Assembly: GCA_015680685.1 (NCBI GenBank)
Contig: MNCI01000962.1
Location: forward strand, 43,500 to 86,498
Length of the DNA: 42,999 nt
Direction of reading: 5' to 3'
DNA from: Gnetum montanum
Taxonomy: Eukaryota; Streptophyta; Gnetopsida; Gnetales; Gnetaceae
Shown: piece by piece, positions 1-9,223 of the stretch
Numbering within the stretch: position 1 is the stretch's first letter
Layout of the letters: every line of letters starts with the position of its first letter
Notes under the pieces: generated by a model
The model's input: the letters and a program-made list of their open reading frames with translations, nothing else
Databases searched by the model: none
Told to the model about the DNA's origin: nothing
Translations under genes and position numbers: made by a program

Positions 1-1
1 G

Positions 2-1048
2 GTACATGAAAGATGTGGAGAATATGCCAACATTATTAGAGGAAAAACTATGCCAAATCGAGAAATAGGACAAGACACCATGCGACAATTGAAACAAAGG
101 GTAGAAGAGAATAGGGATAAGAACTCAACTCTCAATCATACGTATCAATGTAACGTCTGTCTGTACGATCATCCCAAAGGCCAATGTCTAGTTTTTTCAC
201 ATTTACATGAGCATTGGGGAGGAATGTTACGTCCAGAGTTTGTATAGAAATACTGTGTCCAACCACAATGGCAAAAACCTCAGTTGTGGGGGAGGCCACC
301 GCCAACTGGACCATACCCTTCATATGTCCCAACGCCAAATGCTTATTATGTTCAACACCCTGTTTCTCCAACGGGATCAACATCCTCTACTTCACCTTAT
401 CCTTATCATTCTTCCAAGTACTATCCACCCAGGTCCTCTCCAACAAGATCACCACCTCATGTGCCTTACACTTCTCCTCAACCTCAATATTCTCATACTT
501 CACCCCCTTCTACATCATCGCCAGCTATGCTGGAAGATTTTGTACCACAGCACCAACTCACAAACGTTACTTGTGCTGCTACTGTCCACAGCAGTGGAGG
601 TCCTTCACAACATCGAAGACGTCCCTTCTTTAGACATGACCATCGAAAGGGACACCATAGTTCAGAAACCACTGCATCCACCAACTCAACACAAATCCAA
701 CATTGTGGTGCATCTTTCTCTTTGGACCCAACGCCTCATGTTACCTTATCAAGGCCACCACTCAATACTCCAACAACCATGGGGCCCAATGAATATTGCC
801 ACATGGGGAGATATGTTAATCCTTGCATACCATCTTACAGTCACAAGTACCATAGTGGGTCAACTCCTTATAAATTAACCACATCTTATAACTTTCCCCA
901 CTATGTCAACTCTAATCAAGTGTGTGAACCCCAATGGGGTAAGTATGACCAGGTCCCAATATTTCCAACATGCAAGGATCCCAACCTTCCATTTATTAAT
1001 TCTAGCCATGCTCAACCGTTTAGCTATGGGGGATATCCTCCATTCTAA
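2..1048 (+). pseudogene. gag: E1 gag (3' part), gypsy gag-only element
   Basis: This is the C-terminal part of a Ty3/gypsy Gag, cut by the window edge. One frame stays open from base 2 to the TAA at 1046-1048 apart from a single TAG at 245-247. It carries a zinc knuckle, C-N-V-C-L-Y-D-H-P-K-G-Q-C, at 149-187, spaced CX2CX3HX4C, followed by about 285 residues rich in Pro, Ser, Thr, Tyr and His, ending in SYGGYPPF. The minus-strand copy E5 has the same order and the same ending, and reads through where E1 has its TAG. The retrotransposon gag core domain lies outside the window. No pol follows: the spacer begins right after the stop. It is the best preserved gag here, so this may be the youngest element. 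Overlapping frames of up to 223 codons in the same stretch are shadows. Confidence 0.8.
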
Positions 1049-2250
1049 CATCATAGAATTAATAAATATTTTTCTGTTTCTTTAATTTTTCACCTTTTAA
1101 TTTATTGTTTTATCTTTTTGTCTTTTTATCTTTTTATGACTAATCTCATCCATGAATAAAACACTCATGTGGCTCGTTGGTTGAGGTGTTATTCTATGCT
1201 ATCAAGTCTTAGGTGACTAATTATTTGATCAGCGAGCCCATCACATCCACCCAACCATTCTATTAATAAGAGGTTCTACTCTAGGTATGATGATATTCTT
1301 GACATCATTAAAACTTAAAAGTAATTTTGTGCTCATTATGCCCAGAGTGAAAAATGATGGACTAAGAGGGAATGGCCAGGGTGTGACATCAAGGGAACTT
1401 GTGGATTCTCGTTGGTGACATCTGTAGGTGCTATCATGTAGCTTGGTTGTACTAAGATCCTTGTAGATCTAACGAAAAATGGGAGTAAGAGTATTAAAGG
1501 CACCCAATAAAAACAAAACACAAAAAAAAGAGAGAGAGAGAGAAGAGAGGGAGAAGAGAGTGTGCCAAAGCGGCCAAACAAAAAGTATGTTGCAAAGAAA
1601 TTCCAAGTCACTTCTCCCTTGCACAAAATGCCAAGTGATCGTATGCCTTGCTGTCATGGTGCTCTTATGGTTGTCCATCATTGGATGAAACGATGTGATG
1701 TCACTGATCAGAGAAATGGACTTGGTCTTGATTTTGGAACAATGGGCTAATGACACATTAATCATGCCCTACACTCAAGATTCATTGTGCCCTAAGTCAT
1801 GCCTCACGTCCCAATCTCTGTAATCCCTTCTTCGATTCATTCCATCTCGTTGTTCATGTATTTGTGACTCGTGTCTTGTATAACATTGAATTCATACCTC
1901 ATCATGGTGGTATCAACGTGTGTGTGTTTTGTCGCTTCAGTATAGATTACATTTAACCCTTCTAGTGCCTACGGACATCTTAAGGTGTGGTTACGCAAGG
2001 GCATATAGGTTGGAATCTGCTTTGGGGAGGACCCACTTGCGTGACTTTTGTAATTTGTACTTGTTGCACACCACCACATCATCTTATACCCTTTGAGTAT
2101 TTCATTGTCAAATCTATTCTTTCCTTTGTCATCATTTTATCAAACATTCCTCAAAACCAGGTCCGACATTAAACTTTTAGGGAAACTTCCTTGAAAAATT
2201 TCTAACTCTAAAATCACACTAAATAAAGAATGCAACATTTTTTAAAGGCA
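1049..2250 (+). repeat. E1 post-gag spacer
   Basis: Non-coding spacer of element E1. It aligns by eye with the E2 spacer (about 19610-20740), which in E2 lies after pol; here it follows gag directly, so pol is absent. It includes a GA-rich microsatellite at about 1530-1560 and, near its 3' end, a hairpin described separately. The first half recurs inverted at 32860-33340 (E5). Confidence 0.75.
1990..2045 (+). other. Conserved spacer hairpin, E1 copy
   Basis: The arm GTTACGCAAGGG (1990-2001) pairs with CCCACTTGCGTGAC (2032-2045) with one G-T pair and one bulged A. The loop holds a second small hairpin, AGGTT-GG-AATCT, and the conserved motif CTGCTTTGGGGAGGA. Equivalent hairpins with different arm sequences occur in E0, E2, D and E4. 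Confidence 0.6.
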
Positions 2251-2757
2251 ATGAGTAAGGTATGAAATCATTGAACGTTTTTCAATAACCTTACTAACAA
2301 TTGATCTTTGTGTGATTATAGATGGCCCCTAAAAGAAGACAACATGGAGGACCTTCTCAAGGTGCAACCGAACAACCTGGGGAAGGCAGAGGCCAAGGAC
2401 CTCATATAGAACATGCAGAGTAGAAGGTAATCATTCAACATCCATCATGAAACTCTTGTTACTGCATAATCTATCCAAGCAAAGGGAGGAGAGGTCAAGG
2501 CTCGAGCCTATGAAGAGGAATGACAACTATTTGTGGCATGGCATGTTAAGGCCAATCAAGTGTTCCCGCAACTACCGTGTCCACAAAAAATGCCGACTCC
2601 ATCAAACATTGGAACATCAACATGGATGGCTCATAATCCTCAAATAGAAGAGGAGAAACATTAGGTGCTTCTTCAATGGTATCAATCTCAGAAGCCTGAT
2701 GCACAAGACAAAGGAAAGGCACCCATGGAGGAGCCACCACTACCGGGAACCTTATGA
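2251..2757 (+). pseudogene. E1 ORF3 remnant with 62-base intron-like segment
   Basis: This is a short relic of a third reading frame that lies between the spacer and the 3' LTR. It starts ATGAGTAAG (Met-Ser-Lys, 2251-2259). A 62-base segment, 2260-2321, has a GTATG donor, a TACTAAC branch-point-like motif at 2292-2298 and an AG acceptor, and then Met-Ala-Pro-Lys-Arg continues in frame. A TAG follows about 33 codons later. The middle of the frame present in E2 (about 21600-23890) is missing, and only the C-terminus remains, ending Met-Glu-Glu-Pro-Pro-Leu-Pro-Gly-Thr-Leu with TGA at 2755-2757. The product's function is unknown; env-like third frames in this position are known in Athila elements. 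Confidence 0.6.
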
Positions 2758-2921
2758 GTTCTGCAAGTTTTGTCTTTTGTGTCTATGTCCAAATTTTGTG
2801 TAATTCTCCATTGTGGCATGAATAAATTTCTAGTTAGTTAATAATCCCATACCTATCCACTATGTATTCAATTGAGCTTGTTCCTCACTTTCTTTGACTC
2901 GAGGATGAGTTTTTACTCAGT
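2758..2921 (+). repeat. E1 stretch between ORF3 and LTR
   Basis: Non-coding 3' end of the element between the ORF3 stop and the polypurine tract. It aligns with 24141-24313 of E2, including the shared motif GAGGATGAGTTTT / GAGAACAAGTTTT just before the tract. Confidence 0.6.
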
Positions 2922-2931
2922 CGTGGGGGTA
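2922..2931 (+). other. Polypurine tract of E1
   Basis: CGTGGGGGTA directly precedes the LTR start TGATGAAG, where a plus-strand primer is expected. The E2 LTR has the same tract (GTGGGGGTA) and the D LTR a decayed form (ATGAGGGTA). Confidence 0.7.
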
Positions 2932-3802
2932 TGATGAAGTGTCAGTTGGTCGGTGCGTTTACTAGGCCATGTCGATGTGGCCCCATATACGCGGCCTTGT
3001 TGACGCGGCCCTGTCGACGCATCCTTCCATGCGTCAACATGGCACCGTTTACGTGGCACCTATTTCGGTCTATAAATAAGAGGGCCTTCCGCGTCATTGC
3101 AGTACCTTTCTAGTAGTTGTAGTGAAGCCCTTGCATTTTGTTTCTGTAGCAGTTAGATTATTTTCCCAAGTGCATGCCCGCAGTGTGATGCTTGTAATTG
3201 TGCAACACCTTTATTCGAGTGTGACGTACTTGGACGCGCACATGACCAGAAATAAAGATCGAGATTACTTCATTATTGCAGCATTCACTTAGTTTTAATT
3301 GTTATTGTTATTTATTATTTTCTTAGTTAATATTTCTTTATCATCATTTACTATTCCTATTGTTAAATGCGAAATGAGTACGACTTAATCACGAGCATTT
3401 AAGTGTGACTACTTGGTAACCCAGTAGCATACTTAGGATCTACGCTTGGTAATCCTAGTAGGAGTCATGCACGAGGTCCAAGATGTGTGTCGATGATTAA
3501 GGAACAGATGCTCATCTCACTTAGGCTAGCTTAGACTGCATTTTCTATTGCTTATTAGTTTGATTAAGATTATTTTCCATTGTCTCTAGGAGTAGCACTA
3601 GTTTAGGATCACATCATACGCCTCACTCTGGACTAAACCATATGTGACAAAGCAAATATTAGTCCAGGTGGGAAGACAGCGAACTGCGATCAACGTGTAA
3701 CTATCTAAATACCACAACTAGCCTATCCACGGAGTTTGACCGGATCATGTGTGAACGCTCGTATTCGTATGGTTGAGTGTAGGGGTACCTCGCTGCTCAT
3801 CA
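2932..3802 (+). mobile_element. 3' LTR of E1 (type 1), 871 bp
   Basis: Starts TGATGAAG after the polypurine tract and ends CTGCTCATCA, giving TGATGA/TCATCA inverted ends. A TATA box (TCTATAAATAAG) lies at about 3069-3080. U3 upstream of it has CG-rich repeated motifs (GACGCGGCC, GTCGACGC, CCATGCGTC). An AATAAAG signal at about 3251 lies in a block that recurs in other LTRs here. The LTR sits inside an LTR of another family that resumes at 3803; the 5' end of E1 and its target duplication are outside the window. Confidence 0.85.
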
Positions 3803-4125
3803 TATGGCAAGCTGGGAACGAATACTCATCACTTGTAGGCTAGTTTAGACTTTACTTTTCGTTGTTAATTAGTTTGAAGAATTGATTTCTTTATTATTGT
3901 TAGGAGTAGCATAAGGCTGAAATAACATCAAGAATCATATGCTTCAGTCTAAACTAAACCATACATGAAAAAGCTACCGCTAGTCCAAGTGGGAAGACAA
4001 CAAATTTTGATCAAGACAAAACGATCTAGATGCCACAATTAGTCCCATCCATGGCATGCAACCAGATGGTGCATGAATGCTTGTGATTTGTATGGTTGGG
4101 CATAGGAGGTACATGCTACTCATCA
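3803..4125 (+). mobile_element. Partial LTR (type 2) interrupted by E1
   Basis: This 323-bp piece matches the terminal third of the E4 LTR (40595-40920, reverse strand) by eye, including the blocks around CTAGTTTAGACTTTAC and CTAGTCCAAGTGGGAAGACAA and the end ACTCATCA. The rest of this LTR would lie upstream of E1, outside the window, so E1 appears to have inserted into it. Confidence 0.75.
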
Positions 4126-5192
4126 TTATCCTATAAAGTTTTTCCTTTAGAGTCCTATTAGGACTCTTTTATTACATAATATATGACTAGTCTATCTTTA
4201 TTTTGACCATATTGCCTCAATCTTATTTCTTATATATTTATCAATTTTACCATTTGATTCAAGCATTAATCTTAGGTAGCAAACCTATTTTTAGCGAGGA
4301 ACTTGAATGACGGTGATGACTACAATGGAAAATTTTAATATAATGTTATAAATGGATAAACATTAGGGCATTCAACTTCATTGTTCAAAACCAAACAAAT
4401 ACATTGGTGAATAAGAACATAGCTTAATTAGGATGTTGGAACCTAAAATGTTATTTTTTAAAACAATATTTACCCCCAAGACATAGAGTCAACGTAGAAA
4501 TTTATAACTCAACATTGCTCACCAAAATCAAACATATGACATGAAGCTTCTAAACCAAGAGTCTTACCGCTAGGCTAATACCTCATTATTTTTAGATATG
4601 TTATTTAATTTGTACTAGGTTTAATTTGTTATTAATCTTATGTTGAAAATCATTATCATTAGTTAGAACCTTCTTGTTGACACTAGTTTTAATCTTTGAG
4701 TTAATAGTATTCTTATTAGATAAAGAAAAATTTTCCTTACAAACTATGTATCTAGGTTGCTTAATACTTTCTCTACTACCATGAAAAATATACATAGGAG
4801 CTCTTGTTTTCAAGCAATTTGATTCTTTATTGCCATTTGATCATTCTTATGGTTGACATTAACTTAATTTCTCATATCTTTAACTTCATATTGTTTTTTT
4901 AATAATTTAATAATTTTACTTTTGTATAGGTGAGGGCCACTTACGAGTCATTTGGACTTTATCAACATAAAAAGATAGTTATCATCATGATGCTTTGTTA
5001 GTAATTTTTTCATCAAATTATTATTTTGATTGAGATAACATTCATTTGATTTTTGTTTTCAATGTGAAAATTAATTCTAAGTGAAACAATCTAAGATTTT
5101 ATTAATTTAAAAAATATAAAAAATTTTCTCAACCAAATAATAAATATATATCATAAATATATAGCTAAACTAGTTAATAATGAGGACTATAC
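4126..5192. other. AT-rich intergenic region upstream of RH24
   Basis: I see no gene here. The minus-strand open frame at 4601-4813 shows no recognisable domain. About 100 bases at 4822-4920 recur at 42395-42490 in the same orientation, so part of this stretch is an old dispersed repeat. Confidence 0.6.
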
Positions 5193-5264
5193 CTATAAAA
5201 TGCAATCAAACCTTGGAAAACAAGATACCATATAAACAGTACCAAGATACCATATAAACAGTAC
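5193..5264 (+). promoter_or_regulatory. Candidate RH24 core promoter with 22-bp tandem repeat
   Basis: A TATA-like CTATAAAA lies at 5193-5200. A perfect 22-bp unit beginning CAAGATACCATATAAACAG occurs twice in tandem at 5221-5242 and 5243-5264, each copy carrying a further TATAAA. The coding start is about 300-360 bases downstream, a plausible leader length. Which TATA is used cannot be told from sequence. Confidence 0.4.
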
Positions 5265-5559
5265 CACTATGGGTGAAACCAGACATTGAGCTAAGCAGAC
5301 ATATTTTATCCTTCTCCCAAAACCTCAAGACACACAGCTCGCCCTTCCCCTGGGCGATTCTACCATAGGATTCGGACGCCTGTTCGAGCAGTTGCTTCTC
5401 TTGCAGAGCTTCTGCAACTGCGCACGCGGCAGGGAACAGCGACTGAAGAATTCACACGAATCAATATCCACAATCCAGCGAGATCGACCAGCAGCAGCAG
5501 TTGTTCATCGGCTTTCCAAATATCCGCTCGAATTTGCCTGCGAAACAGGGAGGGTCGGA

Positions 5560-8500
5560 ATGTCTAAGCGCAAGTTCGGATACGAGGGTTTCGGCATAAA
5601 CAGGCCGGGTCCCCTGGGCGATTCTACCATTCCAGGGTTCGAATCCGCGAAATCGCAGCGGCGTCTGTATATGCCGTCGCCGACCAGAGCCCCCGGCGAC
5701 CACTTCGAAGATCACGACCTGGACGACATCGAGTACGCCGAGGGTTTCAGCAACATCAATAATCAGATTAACGACGACGGCGACGACAAGGACAACAATG
5801 ATGGCCACGACGACGACGACGACGGCGGAGAAGTGGATCCGCTGGATGCGTTCATGGCGGGAATCCAGGAAGAAATGAAGAATTCCGAGAAGAAGAAATT
5901 GACGGTGGAGAAGTACGAGAATGATGATGATGAGGATGATCCCATGGATTCTTATTTGAAGGCCCGCAAGGATCCTCGGCTCGCGCTCGCTGCCGATGCC
6001 TTGAATGCTGGATATGATTCTGACCAGGAGGTTTATGCTGCCGCCAAGGCCATCGACGCCGCCCAGGGCCATCTCGAGTACGATTCCGATGATAATCTGG
6101 TTGTGCCCGATGATAAGAAGAAGATTGAGCCTATTCCTGCTCTGGATCATTCACAGATTGAGTACGATCCCTTCAACAAGGATTTCTACGAAGAGAGCGC
6201 TTCTATTGCCGGTGAGTTTCGGTTTAGTGTTTTCTGCTGGTTTTTGAAAGGTTTTGGATTTACCAGGGTTGCCTTTTACAGCGTCTTTAAGTAGAGATTT
6301 CTGAGACATTAGCGTTTAGCCTTGTGATTTTTTTCCGGTGGGGGTTTAAGGTGTTCATTGCGTCTTGTATGTATGGGGTAGTTAAATGTCATGAAGTTTT
6401 AAGCTATGTTATGAGTGCTAAATGTGATTTTTTGGGTGCCAAAGACTGAAACAATACAGAGCGGAGCAGAAGTGGTTTGAAAATGTTAAGGAATCGCTTG
6501 AATAGTTCTGAGTTGAGTAGTGTCCTGAAAAATGTTGGTTTTCGTTAGGAGGTAGTCACGCATTCCATTTTTTTCTGTTTGATTGATCAGGGTTTTTGTA
6601 AGGATTTTCTTATGGGGTGCTTTTGGAAATATAGGACTTTTAAGGTCTTTTTGGGGCTCTTGGTGTTTATGGCATAACCTAGTCCTATTTCTTATTACCC
6701 TGTGAATGTCCTTTTCTCCGGCATGTTTAGATTTTTTAATTGGTTGTAACTCTAATTTAGCAAAATTCTTTCAGCATATTTATGATACGCACTCTTGCAG
6801 AACTCGCTCATTAACCATGCCGTTATTTGTTACGAAGTAATCCTAGCTATCCTTTAGATTGATTTTTTGGTTTTTGGTATTTGCCTGCAGCCATGACTGT
6901 TTTGGAAACTGAAGCTTTCCGGCAGAGTCTGGGAATCAAGCTTTCTGGATTTGATGTTCCCAAGCCCATCAAGAAATTCGATGACTCTGGATTTTCGACA
7001 GCATTAATGAATGTTATCAGCAAGCAGGGCTACGAGAATCCCACTCCCATACAGTGTCAAGCATTGCCTATTGTGCTGTCTGGTAGAGATGTGATAGGCA
7101 TAGCTAAAACTGGTTCAGGGAAGACTGCTGCATTTATTCTTCCTATGATTGTGCACATCATGGATCAACCTGAGCTCGCAAAAGAAGAGGGTCCCATTGG
7201 GGTTGTTTGTGCGCCCACAAGGGAATTGGCTCAGCAGATTTATGTAGAGGCAAAAAAATTTGCAAAACCTTACGGACTTCGTGTTTCTGGTGTATATGGA
7301 GGAATGTCCAAGTATGAACAATGCAAAGAACTTAAGGCTGGTTGTGAGATAGTCATTGCTACACCTGGCAGGTTAATTGATATGCTGAAAATAAAAGCTT
7401 TGACTATGCGGAGAGCAACATATTTAGTGCTTGATGAGGCAGATAGCATGTTTGATTTAGGGTTTGAGCCCCAAATTAGGTCCATAGTAGGCCAAATCAG
7501 GCCTGACCGTCAAACATTATTATTTTCTGCAACCATGCCAGGAAAAGTTGAACGTTTGGCAAGAGAAGTTTTGACAGATCCCATAAGAGTTACTGTTGGA
7601 GATGTAGGTAGAGCAAATGAAGACATAACACAGTTCTTTCAGGTTATTCCATCAGATGCTGAGAAAATGCCTTGGCTTCTGAACAATCTTCCAAGAATGG
7701 TTGATGATGGGGATGTCCTAGTTTTTGCTTCTACCAAAACAAAAGTTGATGAGGTTGAAGCTCACCTTAGTCAAAATGGTTTCAAAGTGGCTGCTCTTCA
7801 TGGAGATAAACATCAAGCATCACGTCAGGAGATTTTGCAGAAATTTAAGGCCGGAGTTTTCCATGTCTTGGTTGCATCAGATGTTGCAGCACGTGGTCTA
7901 GATATCAAGTCTATCAAAAGTGTTGTCAATTTTGATATTGCAAAGGATATGGATATTCATATTCATCGAGTTGGAAGGACAGGACGCGCAGGGGACAAAG
8001 AAGGTGTGGCCTACACTCTTATCACCCAGAAAGAGGCACGGTTTGCTGGGGAGCTTGTGAATTCTCTAATTGCATCTGGTCAGAATGTTCCAGATGAACT
8101 AATGGACTTGGCAATGAAGGTAATTTGAATCTTATCAGCGGATTCCAAGCTTTAGAATGTGTTGATACCTGCAGAATGCTAATGTGTGGCTGTCTTTTTG
8201 CCTGTATTGCAGGATGGTCGATTTCGGGCAAGGCGGGAAGGTAGAAGAAACTCAGGTATGAAATCTATGATATTGTCTGTTTCACAATTCCAAACTCTCC
8301 GTGCCCAAGAAGAATATGCATAGTTTGGGTTTCCTTTAATATTTTATATTTCAATGCACAGGGAAGAAAGGAGGTGGGCGAGGGGGAAAGGGTGGGGGTG
8401 GGGGTGGGGGTGGGGGTGGGGGTGGAGGTGGAGGTCGAGGTGTGCGTGGTGTTGACTATGGTCTTGGCATAGGTTACAGTGCAGATGCTATAAATAAATC

Positions 8501-9223
8501 TTCACAATCAAGTCGAGGATCTGCAGTAAATGCTCTTAAATCTGGCATGATGTCACAGTTTAGGAATAGCTTTGTTCCAGCATCATCAAGTGCTTATTCT
8601 TCTGCTGGTAACCAAGCATCAAGCACTTCAGCTTCCAGGAATCAAGTCCTGAGTGGCTTTGTGTCAGGGGGGACAATTGGATCTGGAACGTCCATTGGAG
8701 GCTTTGTTTCTGGAGGAACAATTGGATCTGGAACATCCATTGGAGGCTTTGTTTCTGGAGGAACAATTGGTGGAAATTCGGCAAACGATCAGGTATACAA
8801 GTCACAAAATAGTAGGCATGCTCAGCAACCAAGTAGGAATCAAGGTCAGACCGGCATCAGTGAGTCAAAGTTGAGCGGGCATCCAAATACAGAAAGGTAG
8901 GTATCATTGGTTGCAGGACTTCACAGGTCTGTAACATGTAACATAACTGGCTTAAATTTGGCATCTTGTAATTTTGTTGTGATAGAATTTTGTTTGCTAA
9001 CTTTAATTTTTGTGGTTTCTATGATCCCTTTTCTATTATGATAAAGAGTGTGCATTGATGATAATTTCCTTTTCATATTTATTTCCGTGTTTTGCTTGAA
9101 TAATTCTCAGTTGAGGGGTTTTCAAAGCCATTTTTGGATAATCACACTGATGTTATTTCCCCCTGTATTGATCTCAGAGACAGACCAAGGGAACGGAGAC
9201 GGCAATCGGGTTGGGATCGTTGA
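5560..9223 (+). CDS. RH24: DEAD-box ATP-dependent RNA helicase, RH24-like (5 exons)
   Basis: Exons 5560-6211, 6891-8119, 8213-8255, 8362-8896 and 9178-9223 join in frame to 834 codons plus TGA; all introns are GT-AG. The protein starts MSKRKFGYEGFGINR, as plant RH24 proteins do, and ends RRRQSGWDR. Order: acidic N-terminus (residues 48-90, Asp-rich), Q motif region about 247-272, motif I AKTGSGKT 289-296, PTRELA 326-331, TPGR 375-378, DEAD 399-402, SAT 430-432, ARGLD 551-555, HRVGRTGR 576-583, then a poly-Gly tract 642-668 and three GFVSGGTIG repeats from 740. The family unwinds or remodels RNA using ATP; the exact RNA target of RH24 is not known to me. ATG 5560 is the first in-frame ATG; the open frame upstream to about 5392 lacks one. 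At about 834 residues it is longer than the Arabidopsis protein (about 760), partly through the Gly tract and repeats. DEAD is followed by Ser where Arg is usual. Confidence 0.93.
6212..6890 (+). other. RH24 intron 1 (679 bases)
   Basis: Donor GTGAGT after GCCG and acceptor TTTGCCTGCAG. Splicing rebuilds an Ala codon (G+CC) before Met-Thr-Val-Leu-Glu. The other introns are short: 8120-8212, 8256-8361 and 8897-9177. Retention of the last one would end the protein at once, because its first bases give an in-frame TAG. Confidence 0.85.
8391..8435 (+). repeat. GGGGGT repeat encoding poly-Gly in RH24 exon 4
   Basis: Runs of five G separated by T, then GGAGGT units, encode an almost pure Gly tract C-terminal to the helicase core. 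RGG/Gly-rich tails are common in RNA helicases. The G-runs on the coding strand could form a G-quadruplex in DNA or mRNA, and such a tract should vary in length between alleles. Confidence 0.85.
8655..8771 (+). repeat. 45-bp coding minisatellite in RH24 exon 4
   Basis: Two full 45-bp units (8655-8699, 8700-8744) and a partial third (8745-8771) encode GFVSGGTIGSGTSIG in frame. From memory, Arabidopsis RH24 has a single GFVSGGTIG at this point, so the expansion is probably lineage-specific. Units 2 and 3 are identical over their shared part while unit 1 differs at a few third positions, which suggests the second duplication is more recent. Confidence 0.9.

Noticed and set aside
207-878. 223-codon overlapping frame in E1 gag
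   Set aside because: Leu/His-rich shadow of the Pro/Ser/Thr-rich Gag tail; E5 keeps the Gag frame, not this one.
5392-5559. Extension of RH24 upstream of ATG 5560
   Set aside because: The frame is open but has no ATG, and plant RH24 proteins begin MSxRKFG, which matches the start at 5560.
5461-6150. 229-codon open frame antisense to RH24 exon 1
   Set aside because: It is the mirror of a GC-rich acidic coding exon; its Ile/Val-rich runs are the complement of GAC/GAT codons.
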